The notes under the pieces: model-generated
What the model was told of the DNA's origin: nothing
Seen by the model: the letters and a program-made list of their open reading frames with translations, nothing else
Databases searched by the model: none
Part shown: piece after piece, positions 1 through 10,754 of the stretch
Numbering within the stretch: position 1 is the first letter of the stretch
Layout: each line of letters begins with the position of its first letter
Program-made: the position numbers and the translations under genes
Origin: Acanthaster planci
Lineage: Eukaryota; Echinodermata; Asteroidea; Valvatida; Acanthasteridae
NCBI RefSeq assembly: GCF_001949145.1
Contig: NW_019091356.1
Span: forward strand, 4,303,211-4,367,210
Direction of reading: 5' to 3'
DNA: 64,000 nt

Positions 1-1744
1 AATCAACGACTTCAAGGTTTTCTGTTGTTGCATGAAGGTGTAGGTTAAACACCGACAGAAAATAGTTGTCACCAGCTTTTAAATTTGGTTTCATTGTAGG
101 TCGTTGATCAGGCGTCTCAACGGACTTGGTGTCTCCACTTTTTACATCTGTACCCTCACTGTGACTCGTATATATATATTTTTTCCATTTAGAACGGCAA
201 AACATCTTCTGATTGGTGCTTTCAGTTACGTAACATTAAACAAATGAGAGCTGTAGAGCAGAGGAGAAGATTATTGAAAAAATAATAAGCACAAAAAAAT
301 CATTTGTTGTTTAGAATAGTAATTCATTATAAACGTTAACTTTTGAAAATGTATACATATTTATATTGAAGCGTGCTGGCCTGAATACGAAAGAAGTGAT
401 TGGTGTGAATAGGAATCTTTTATTTTACTGTCATCCTTTCCCACTGATTTCTGAAATCCCTGAATTTTTCATGCAAGTCAAGTTAAAATGCCGTTTTGCA
501 GTGACATTTTGAGTGCTTTTTAACCAAAAACATGAACCCATAGTAGCTGCACTTTCTTAATGGATAACCCTCTGACCAAGAATTCAAATTTCCTAATAAT
601 CAAACCCTAATCTCAGCCATTCAGTCCCTTGTATTCAAATCCATTTTTTTCACCTAGGCCGTCCTTTATATGAGACCTAAAGAGAGGCTTCCATTTGTAA
701 ATGCATAGCTTGATATCTGACACTACAGAATTCGTCTTTTGCAGATGATTTATCAAATAATGTACTCAATGGGTTAAAATTTATTTAGTGCTCTGAAAAC
801 GGTGGAGGAACATGTTTCTTTGTGTGTTTTAGTGAGCCCAATGGCAGTGAGGTGTACTGCTTAGCCACCCATTGCTCCAGGCATCCTGAACAGCACAGCT
901 CTTGCATGCTAAATTGATTAACCACGAGTGTGGCACAACGAAAGCGGAACGTTTTAGCGTTTGAGGGATGGGAATGCGAGCTCAGAGAAACAATTTCTCT
1001 CGTACTTTTGGATATTACTTCAGCATTGGGTACAGTCAAGGAATTTCGCATCACTGAAAAATGCAGTTTGCAATTGGACATCACAGAAATGAAACCTCAT
1101 AATCTTTTACCTAGATAGTGTGCGAAGTACTATACTTTTATTGCCGGAAAGATAACCAAAGAGTTTGGAAAATTGACAGTAAGTTGGCTATAAGCTTCGA
1201 TTGTTTGACGGCCAAGCACCATAGGCGCGCCACAAAAAATGGCGCCGATGTAAAAACAAAACAAAACATGGCATTGTGTCATTTTTTTGTTGGCCAGGAG
1301 TACGGTGTCCAGTCTCGAGTATGTTTATTTGTCACCCTGAGTCCTGTTGGGAATTTACGTCATGCTCACAGTACCCAGCCTTCCTGTCATACGAAACAAA
1401 CTCTGAAGATCCCTACGGTGAAATCGAAACTCAATCAGCCCGAAGTTTTTTGTCCCAATTTCTTTGTCCGTGAATCCAAACCGTACCTATTCCTAGAGAG
1501 GGGAAATTAATTTTTCTGGATTCGTTGAACAGACGTTCCCGAATTCCCATTTGTTTGTACCAATCCTTATTTCCATCTGACTGTCATTACTTTGAGTATT
1601 TCTCCATTTTCATTGGTAGCATTCCCTCAACGATAACAACCACTGAATGGAATTGTATACCATTGTGTTTGTCTCAATACCGTAAGTACATGTGACAATA
1701 CAATCAGAAACATGTTTGCCTTTTTGAATTCGTAATTAAAAGGG
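1..1744. other. Non-coding stretch, no supported gene
   Basis: Mostly AT-rich sequence with short homopolymers and a small TA run near 168-178. Open frames here, including one of about 130 codons at 1118-1510, show no recognisable domain and no convincing splice context. I see no gene. Confidence 0.6.
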
Positions 1745-1803
1745 GGAGTGTAGCGGTTCTTTCCTCGCTTTGCATCAATGAGGCCCGGGTTCGAGTCCCG
1801 GCT

Positions 1804-2196
1804 GCCCAATTGTTTGTTAAGGTTAGGGGTAATTATAATAAAATTGGCGTATCTTAACCGTTACGCATGCGTGTTTCATCTAGGAAGGTGGGGGGGGGGC
1901 AAACGTCATAAATGGGGCACACGAACTTTTAAGCATAAGACACAACAAAATCGCCTTTCTGGCCGACTTGCGTGGTAGCTCTGTCAGAAGAGCGTTGTAC
2001 TTAGAACCAACAAGTCAAGTTTTTTTTTTTCTTGAAGGGGGAATTATATTATAATAGGGGATTTTTTTTAAAAAAGGAAAGTAAAGTCCGACATTTACCC
2101 TGTCACTTAAGTTTCTAAGCGCCTTACCTGATCGGGCTTGCAGTTAACCACGCCCGTATATGATAATTACCCCTAACCTTCCTAGGAAAAAAATTA
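1804..2196. mobile_element. MITE-like element inserted in SINE A
   Basis: Inverted ends AAGGTTAGGGGTAATTAT occur at 1819-1836 and, reverse-complemented, at 2163-2180. Weaker similarity continues inward for about 20 bp on both sides. The element lies between CGAGTCCCGGCT (1792-1803) and CGAGTCCTGGCT (2197-2208), which are one contiguous site in SINE B. They therefore look like an 11-12 bp target-site duplication with one change. No transposase frame is present, so this is non-autonomous. The interior holds a G10 run (1890-1899) and a tRNA-like stretch near 1973-2018. Confidence 0.75.
1973..2018 (+). repeat. tRNA-like relic inside the MITE-like element
   Basis: The stretch starting TGGTAGCTCTGTCAGAAGAG resembles the D-arm/A-box part of a tRNA. 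It runs into a long T tract and lacks a B box, so it is not a functional tRNA gene. It may be a remnant of another SINE head carried in the element. Confidence 0.3.
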
Positions 2197-2409
2197 CGAG
2201 TCCTGGCTCTGCGCAGGCTTTAAGTGCATTTGGTTTCCAGTCCATACTCACTCCTGCAGGTTTCTCCCGGTACTCCGGTTTCCTCCTGACTCTAAAACTG
2301 GACATTCTTCCTAACCCCTGTAATTTGATGCTGATTAAAAAAGATTATGAATAAAACGTATGTAAAACGCAAATAACCTGAGTAGCCGACAGCGCCATCA
2401 AAACAAAAC

Positions 2410-5400
2410 TAATATCCGACCCAAGGTACTGTTTTTCGAACTTTTTGTATATTATTGAAAACACGGGACAGGGCGTGCTGAATGCTTTGTCATATATTAA
2501 CATGCATCCTCTGAATCCTTTAATATCTTATTTTTGAAACCAAATATATACAGCTAGAGGTTTCAGGATGCATATGCCTACTGTCACCTGCGTACGACGT
2601 ATTAGTGCCGTTGGCATTTCACTTTGAAATGTTCGTAGGCTGCACGCATGAGCAAATTTAATCACCGCTCTCATCCACCCTCCAGAAAATTCGACTTGGC
2701 GGCAGAGAGAATTTGCCGAAACTTTCAGATTGTTAATTGATAATTACCCTTTCAACTGTACGCGGCACAAGAAAAACACCATTATTCTTATTTGATTCCG
2801 AGGAGGTGGTCGAATTTGATCGAGAGGACAGTGTTTTCAGCTCCATTCCAAACTGTTCCCTTTGGGGCTTTGGAGGAGAGCGAGTTCGGTCCATTCGTGA
2901 ATGACCACGGGCCTGCATAGAGATTACAATGTAATTAACATTGACCGTTGGCGGGAATCTTGGCTTTATTAACGCTGGCCTCTCGAGGGGCCGGGGAGAT
3001 CGCGGCCGGCCGAGGCTTGGCGTTCATTTTCTTGCTCCCTTCCGTCAACTCAAGTTTAAGCACGAACCTGAATCCGAACTCTTTGAATCTGAAGTACCGC
3101 TTATGAGAAAGCATTGAATACTTCAGTCTCTCAAACTGCAATTTTCAGATGGCTTTAGTTAATGTGTTAAGGATTGGTGGTTGAGGAGGCAATGTCATGT
3201 ATCTAGAGTGCTGATAGACAAATCCAAGGAGACATCATGAATACGGTGACACTACGCGTGCGCGCATTCTCAAAACTTGCAGTGCGTGTACATTGAGGCA
3301 AATCACGACATCCCATTGGTGGAAGAGGCATGAAACGCACGCATACCAACTTTGCAGGCGCTAGCATGGTGCTACCGCAGTGGTAACTTGCATCCAAATC
3401 GCTGGATTAATCTGTTGCCTTTTCGCCTGTAGTTGTCATAGTTAACAGCTAGTAATTTTTCGACCTTTGGATGGCATTCATGCAGATATCATTTGAGAAA
3501 TCCTTACTCCCGGAGTTCAATATAGAGCTTGATCCAGCCTCAGCAGCGTCGGTAACATGCCTGTGACCAGACACGATACATTTAAAGAAACGCTCCTCTC
3601 CCATTAAGTTTCGTTTATGCTTCAAAGTGGAGCTGTTTCTCACCCTTTGTGGACTTTGTGAATAGGACTCAACGGGTGTTAATTAAATGTACTATTACAT
3701 ATCGAATTTAGCTGTTAATGGTATTATGATTTTTTTTTCCAAAATGCTCGGTGAAGCAGTGCTTGCGGCGACATTTCCACTCCTGAGAAGCAAACGCAGC
3801 ACAGCGGACTCCTCCAAGAACTTTCGAGACGCCATGGAATCTGCCTACTTATAATACGGGAGCCAAGTTTAGGCCTATCATCACGTTCGTGCATGTTCGC
3901 GTGAGACCAAGATTTCATTCGGTGTTTACACCCCGTAGCATCTCTGCGTGATATGTGCACGCGTGAGAGTAGGAACACAGCGGAAATGGAACCCAAGGGT
4001 GTTATTGGTATGACTGTTGGTGTTATTAAGTTGAATTATATTGTTAACAGTGACTCCTTGTGTCTTCCGTTATAACATTAATGTTTCGCCCTCCTAAGGC
4101 GAACTGGTGCACCGTGGTAACGCAGTTAACCCGAACAGGTAATCTTAATGTCACGACCAAAAGGCTACCTTACCTTCCCAGCATATGCATGCATCGCCCA
4201 GTGGAAATAAACACCACAACTGCTCAGTTCGTCTAGATCCCGACGGGATAGGATCGCCCTTTTCGTACCCCGTGGGGCCTATAGGCGCGCTCATAGCGCA
4301 GCTGACAGGCAAGGTGTCCGTAAATCCGCGACTTATTTGTCCAGTCCTCGCTGAGCCTTGAAGGGCATCCGCATCGCCAAACTAGTAACCAGAACCTTCC
4401 ATGAATGATACAGTGGCTTGCACGACAGCGCGTTGAGGAGAGAGTTCCTCCCGAGGCAAACCCCTTGCTGATTGCGTATTACACCGGGGCTGTTTAATAT
4501 CCCAAGTCCCACTTCATTGCTCGATATTATTTTTCAGCTTCATAATATGTGGCAACACTGAGATCAAATCAGTCGTGACGATTGCGTCTGTCTGTGCATG
4601 CGGAGAGAAGCCGTCACTGAAGTCTTGCGAAGAAAGTTTAATTAAGTGCAGCTTGATTATTTGAGACATAGGCGACTTTTACACAAGATGGGCATTCAAT
4701 AAATGCCCACATTTGTTTTAAAAGGTTTCATTTCCGCCATATTTTACCCGGAAGCATTTTTGGCGTGAATTGTGTACAGTCGTCTTTATGTTGTGCTTTA
4801 TTTGGACACCACCGTGCCTTCACAACTATGCACTTTTGAATGTTAGCAGAATTTATCCAGGCTTACAGAGACTGGTTTCTCCAAGGGTATATATATTCTG
4901 TCTCAAAACAAATCAGATATGAGAATATAAACAAGGTAAAGGCTTAAAATTTGGTGAAGTGTTAATTGTTGGACTCTAAAGTGTTTACCAATCTGAAGAA
5001 AAACAGCCAAATCAATTTCTATTATGATGTACTGTACTTTGAGAAAAAAATCACTTCTAAGATAATCATTAATCTTTTGCTCAATCTGGATCATTATTCA
5101 GTCGGAACTGATTGACTTGAAACTATTTAGTGAATTCTTTGTTAGGCTGGGGATGAAATGCAAAGGAGTTTTCTCTGTCACCACTGAGGATAGTTGTGAC
5201 AATATAATGCTCCTGTGTACATGTTGTCTGAAAGTAAAATATTACTTGCTGTCATTTTCCGTATACTCGCCTGGAAACGCGTCTATGTCCCGTCTATCTA
5301 CGATAGGCCTGTACACTGTGTAGCTTCTAGCATCTGCTCGTCCTCTGAAAGCAAAGCTTCAGTCCCTGTTAAAAATGAGTTGATACGCCTTGTCAGTTCT

Positions 5401-5880
5401 TTGCGCAATTCTCCAATGATTAGATTCACCATTCATATGACTGTCTGGCTACATGCCCGTACATATATCAATGGGAATACCTGCGGAAGTGAGTAGCAGT
5501 CAGATGAACTCCCTGTGGCATGACTGAGTTTACATGACTGAAATTCCAGATGAAGATGAACCAAGGGTAATGCGCCGTGAGCAGTTCACACATTAAGCGA
5601 ATGTATCGGTGATCTGGAAGAAATTTTGGAAAAATCTCAATGTACATATAAGTAATTGATTAACCGACCGTCTTGGGGAAAAACGATCGAAATGGAGACC
5701 AGCCTTCAACCGTTTCCAGGATACATCAAATACATGTACATGTCATTGAACATGAGTATGTTCATCGAAACGCTTTTAAAAGGCAGAAAATCCCGAATGA
5801 TGCCCATCGATCTCTTTGCTCCTTTCTAATAGCTGTTATCGAATTCCTCTTAAGCCAAAAAATCTTCACCTGCTTTTTCA
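2410..5880. other. Non-coding stretch with CpG-dense patches
   Basis: No gene could be supported. Patches near 3230-3400 and 4080-4480 are richer in G, C and CpG than their surroundings but lack frames of note. From about 4000 to 4900 even short open frames are absent on both strands. A TAGGCCTA palindrome lies at 3870-3877. Confidence 0.55.
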
Positions 5881-5995
5881 TTGTTCGGGTAGATACATTC
5901 ACGTTGTTCGGGTAGATACATTCACGTTGTTCGGGTAGATACATTCACGTTGTTCGGGTAGATACATTCACGTTGTTCGGGTAGATACATTCACG
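5881..5995. repeat. Minisatellite, 23 bp x 5 perfect copies
   Basis: The unit begins TTGTTCGGGTAGATACATTC and ends ACG. It repeats five times without a mismatch at 5881, 5904, 5927, 5950 and 5973; the next base run breaks after TTG. Perfect identity implies recent expansion. A short open frame across it on the - strand is a by-product, because 23 is not a multiple of three. Confidence 0.97.
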
Positions 5996-8900
5996 TTGCT
6001 TAAGGACGTTTCGGTTAATTGAAACATGTAAGCAGGAGGGTTGTACATAAGATATCTAATCGCTGCAAAAATTATTTTTGGTGTCATCAGATGGCCACAC
6101 CCAAACGTGTTACTTTAACACTGCTGGTGTTAATTTACATACTTACAAGTGTTACAATGCGCTGGAGGTTGTTGAAAGTAACGCCAAGAGTGTTGAAATA
6201 ACGCTAGGAATTTCAATACCGAATGAACGTGTTGGCGTGGTCCCCTTACCACTTTTCTTTGCAGTGTTGGAATTTAATTGTCTGAAGTAATTTATTCTGC
6301 TGGGAGGCTACAATGCATTTCATCAACAATGTGAGCAATTGTTAATGGTAATTCCGGGTATAAGACAATATTGTTGATACAAAGCCTGCCTTGACTACAA
6401 TGGTTAGTGAGCTTTGTTAATAAGAATATTTTTAAAAAATGGATTTAATTCTTAATACACATGCTTTTAAACTGGTAACTGGCTTTTTGTTCTTTTTGTT
6501 AGATGAACTTTCCCATTACATTTCCACGAGTACGCTTCAACAAAGGTTTACGCTTACGTGCGTTCATTTGTCAGTGAATCGCCACTCTCTGAAAGCCATG
6601 ATCGTGGCATATTTTGATGAGGTGTTTACACTTACATGAAGGGATGGTGAAAAGAGCAGATATTAGATTTTAAAAAATCGTGCTCTCAGTTGGTGTAGTT
6701 ATGACGGTACTAGTGGTTTTAACAGTGGTAAAGTTTTTCTAAAGAGAATTTTCAGTCACGTGATTTTTGACGGTCACTTTTCAGTTTACACGGTAACCCG
6801 TGCGCCTTCGAAGTCTCTCAGCATTGTGGCATATATGAACTGCCAATAGAAATACACTGATTCAAAAATGCGATCGCCTCCGCACACATGGTAAGCTTTC
6901 TAAAATGCGTTTGCCCGTCATATTACGTCACATGAAAAACCTCTAAACGTCTGCTTACCCTCCTCTAAAAATCTAGTATTTCTTCTCTTTGCGTCTGCTT
7001 CTGTTGAACTGAATTGTCTTAATGCTGCCAGAAGTTGGTTTTTCTAAACAAGACTTGTTCTTCACAGAGCCTTGATTCTTTAGTAAGCAACACACCGAAC
7101 AGTTGGAGGGAATTAAAAACGGTTCAAACTCGCGCTTGTTCGACTTTTTCTCACACTGTTTAAAGCCTGAATTACGTTGTACTATGCACAGAAGCAGGAA
7201 TATTGCAGGTGGGACTGGGTTGGCGGTTCATGAATTCATTAATGCTCATGCTCAACCGTGCCTTAGTTTTGTTCCGCTATTACGGATTACATCTGGATTG
7301 TCTCTCATGAGAACGACATATCGCCACTAAGTCTACCCCGGAAATAGTGCAGATGCCGGCTGTTTCGATTATCTGAGTTCTGAGCTGACGGAGTCCACTT
7401 TCTGAGGCTAAGGTTCAAGTTTCACCCGTACAACCGCTGCCCTGTATCAGTAGAAATAATATTTATGGAGACGCGAGAAGTAAAAATAGCGCCTGGCAGA
7501 TCGATCTGGGCGTAAAAGGAGTGCCAAGAACAACATTATGGTCCTTTCGTGCAATAGGTAGAATCTAACTTCCCACTGGTCGTTAAGGAGGTGAAATAGT
7601 ATACTGGGTTTAGGTCGGCAGATTGTCTTCCAATATAAAGCCATTAGATGATCCTTTTTTGATGATGTCATGGTCATTTGTACCACATGATGGTAATGGA
7701 GGACGTGTCTGCTGAGTTGTTGTATTGGGCAGTAGTGGTTACTTCAAAGTTAACTTCTGATTTAGTACAAAAACCTTCTTGCGATTTCCTTAATTTAATG
7801 CCTTGTATGCTGCTCCTGTTGCGACGTACACAAACAACTGTTTCAATGCAATTCCATTGCACACTTGTAACTAATAGATGGCAAGAATGGAGCACAACTG
7901 TTAACGCTCGTTTCAGCCTCACACTTTGGTCTTTCAATTACCGAGTCCGGGTGATAAATTCAGGTTCTTGTCCTGAGACGGATGGCGGGAATGTATCAAA
8001 TAAAGGAAGCGCGTGTATCACATTTGACTGTCACCTCATTAAACACGGAGGCGGTAGATGGAGCTCATCTCAAACAAAGTGACTTATAGATAACCAGATA
8101 ATTGGTAAAACAATATTCTAGGCACTCGGCTGGGCTGTTGGTTTTGCGGATGTGCATTGTTGGAGTTGATATTGAGTGTTTGTGTCGTTCCTCGTTCAGA
8201 GCGCTTACTCTGCAAGCTCTGTCAGTATGTGGCTTTATTTAAATACCTTGCTTTCTAGATTGGTGCTGAAGAAACCCCAATTCTAATATAATTTCAACCA
8301 TTCCCCAAGTATGTGGATGTTTGTAGACACTTTGTTGTGCAATCTTGTAGCTGGCTTGTTTTGGTAACTGCTTTATTCCGCAGCTGCGTCTATTGCTATA
8401 TGACAAAGTATATCTTTCTTGCGTGGAATGATTTGTGGGCTATCGATCTGAAGGAAACCGTACATCTTCGGTTCCACTGTCCGCGTCTATCCATACTGAC
8501 GAAAGTCAGCGAACATTTCTTAATTACTCCTTTGGATGCTCCGTAAATATCGACTTGGAGTGTAATCTATCAGCCACTAGCCCTAGAGGAGGGGGAGACA
8601 GCGGAAGCCCCAAGAGACACAGAGCATTTCACCGAGCGGTTCCCCCCTTTCTTACCGGTTCGGCACGCTTCTTTGTTTATTCCCCTAAAGACTTCCATTT
8701 AGGAAGTTCCCTCAAAAAGCGTGGCCTGGTGATAACGATGATGATGATGGAAGCGATCTTGCTCGATTTTAAGCAGTATTTGTCCTCCTGACCGGTCTCG
8801 GCTGCACGAATCACCAGAAGTTGTCTAAACTAATTTGAGGGAAGCGTCAACATATCCTGGAGGGAGCTCCAAGCAGGCTTGCCTCCAGGGAGGTTGGTTG

Positions 8901-9960
8901 AAGCCTGGTAATTTTACTGGACGCTTTTCCCTTCGTATGACTTTTCGGAGTAAACATCGATACTTTCCACTCTACCCCAATATCAAAATAGATGCTGAAG
9001 GATATCTTTTTTTGCTTTTTATCTTCTCTTTTTTACTTCATCCCCGCATATGTTGTGGCCTTTGGCTCGACAATACTGACAGTACTAAAAATTGTCAAAT
9101 AAGTACAATCAAATATTTAGCCAATCTTAATTCCTCTCATTGTATTTAATTATTTTTCAAAACGACCTCATAGGCATATAAGTAAAGCAAGAAATTTATC
9201 TTTTGAGAAGAGCTGTGTAGGCATACAACTGACATACACTCACTTAGAGTAGATGCGTGTACGCCCCACAAAGGATAATGGAACAATTGAAAGTAAATAT
9301 GGTGGTCTAAGATCTTGATGGAAAGCACTTTTAAAGAATTCTAGAAATTTGCTTCTTTGATTTACATCATTTCTTGACTTTGAAGTGTTGTCAGGGTGTA
9401 ATCGTTGTACCACATCTGGAATGATATTTCAAATGAAGCTGCTCTGTAGTTTTGGCATTCCAGGTCTCATCTTACACTGTGCCGTCATTCTGTCCCTTTG
9501 GCGGTGTTGCTGCGGAGTCCAATTTCAGTTTTCTGTTGCCGGTGCTGGGCTGGACTTGCAGTCAGCGTTATTATCTGTACATGTTTACAATCTGTAATCA
9601 AGGCTGCATCCTCACAGATATTCCGCTGACTTTTCCTTTCCTGTGGAAGGAATGCGTGGCACACTGAAAAACCTTTAGAGCAAAAGGGACTGAAAATATT
9701 GGGTGTTCTCTGCATTATCCATGCTGTATACCGATTTAACTGGCAAATTATTAGCTGCAGGCAACGATAATCCATAATCCCTGAGCTGTGTTCGTGCGCG
9801 TAAAGCATCCCTCAAAACATGCATACATGACCTGGAGCTGCCTTTAAAGTCCGCCCACAAAAAACATTATTGAGGTATTTGGCTGGCGGGTGAAAGATAA
9901 TATCTTTACAAGTCTCCTGGATGTTTTCTGTATTTCATCGCATATGCAGAGGACATTTTA
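5996..9960. other. Non-coding stretch, no supported gene
   Basis: AT-rich intronic or intergenic sequence. The longest open frames (about 134 codons at 7678-8082 and 118 codons at 8435-8791) show no recognisable motif, and their composition is that expected of random AT-rich DNA. Confidence 0.55.
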
Positions 9961-10200
9961 CCTGATGAGATTACGCGCCAAGAAATCGAAGGATATGAAA
10001 AGGAGTTGAAACCGTCGCCCGCGTGGCGCTCTCGTTTGCGCGCCAAACCAAGCGGCGGTTTTCATCACTGTGATCTGCCACTCCGTGTTTGCAATTCTGA
10101 AAAGTGCCCCCGGATAAACCTCTCGGGCCGATTTTGGCATTTCGAGCTTCTTCTGTGCCGCGCACAGATGGGTCTTATCGCCGCCGCATACCTACATCTC
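9961..10200. other. CpG-dense block
   Basis: This 240-bp block has clustered CpG, for example the GCGCGCC and CGGCGG-type runs around 10015-10060 and 10160-10185, against a CpG-poor background. It may be unmethylated sequence such as a promoter or regulatory element. It lies about 0.5 kb upstream of the candidate first exon at 10694. No gene is seen in the block itself. Confidence 0.4.
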
Positions 10201-10643
10201 TTTTAGTACGCTAGATCAAAGGCATCTGAGTACCACATTGAGACTAACTGCTAACAACGAACCAAACTCGGGTGTCATTTCCGTCAGGCTTCAGGGTGGG
10301 TTCGCCCAGCAAGGCGTTTCTTAATTCTCATCGTTCAGATGTCTTGGGATTGCATCTTCCTGCGCAGCATTCCTTCTCATCCATCGTTTCCTTTAGTGGA
10401 GTTCTCAAGGGTCTTTATTGAATCTCTAGGGACAGGACTGGCGTCAGCGTGTGCTGCTGAAAAGCACAAACGGGGAGGGGGGAGGCGGAACAGAGAAAGA
10501 ACAGTCACGATCGCACCTTTCATTCTCAGATTTAATTTCCGCAGATGGATATTTCTTCCTTGAAAGAGATGGGCCTGAATGAGACGATAGGGTGGGGACA
10601 GATGGTGGCATTTCTTGTTGCAAGGTTAGGGTTGAAAGGAAGG

Positions 10644-10649
10644 TATAAA
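10644..10649 (+). promoter_or_regulatory. Possible TATA box
   Basis: TATAAA sits 45 bases before the candidate ATG at 10694. A start site about 30 bases downstream would leave a 5' UTR of roughly 20 bases. TATAAA is common by chance, so this counts only alongside the exon candidate. Confidence 0.2.
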
Positions 10650-10693
10650 GATCTGACTTATGGATGATATGTTCCAGTATGAAGTCAAAAGTT

Positions 10694-10754
10694 ATGTGGA
10701 GAACAACCTGTGCGTGTCTGATCCTGGTGATCGTCGAAGCTTTAGCCAGAAGGA
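10694..10754 (+). CDS. Candidate first exon: signal peptide of an unknown secreted protein
   Basis: I do not recognise a family. An ATG at 10694 opens MWRTTCACLILVIVEALARR. This has a short basic n-region, a hydrophobic core CLILVIV and an ALA ending typical of a signal-peptidase site. Right after it, at 10755, comes GTAAGT, a strong donor sequence, although the base before it is A rather than the preferred G. The exon would end in phase 1. Reading through the donor reaches a stop after a few codons, which fits an intron. A TATAAA lies 45 bases upstream, and CpG-dense sequence lies on both sides (9961-10200 and 11440-11760). Upstream ATGs occur in the would-be leader. No second exon was found. 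It could be a chance hydrophobic frame. Confidence 0.3.

Larger units (their letters stand above)
1745..2409 (+). mobile_element. tRNA-derived SINE copy A, interrupted by an insertion
   Basis: The head (1745-1803) contains a perfect polymerase III B box, GGTTCGAGTCC, after a tRNA-like stretch. The body and tail (2197-2409) match SINE copy B at 31694-31974 almost throughout. The shared parts are the CAGGCTTTAAGTGCATTTGG segment, the CTCC..GG..GTTTCCTCC core, TTTGATGCTGAT, AGCGCCAT and an AAAAC tail. The head and body are separated by about 390 bp that copy B lacks and that carries terminal inverted repeats. The central core resembles conserved SINE domains shared among distant animals; the Nin-type domain is my best recollection, not a verified match. 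Confidence 0.85.
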
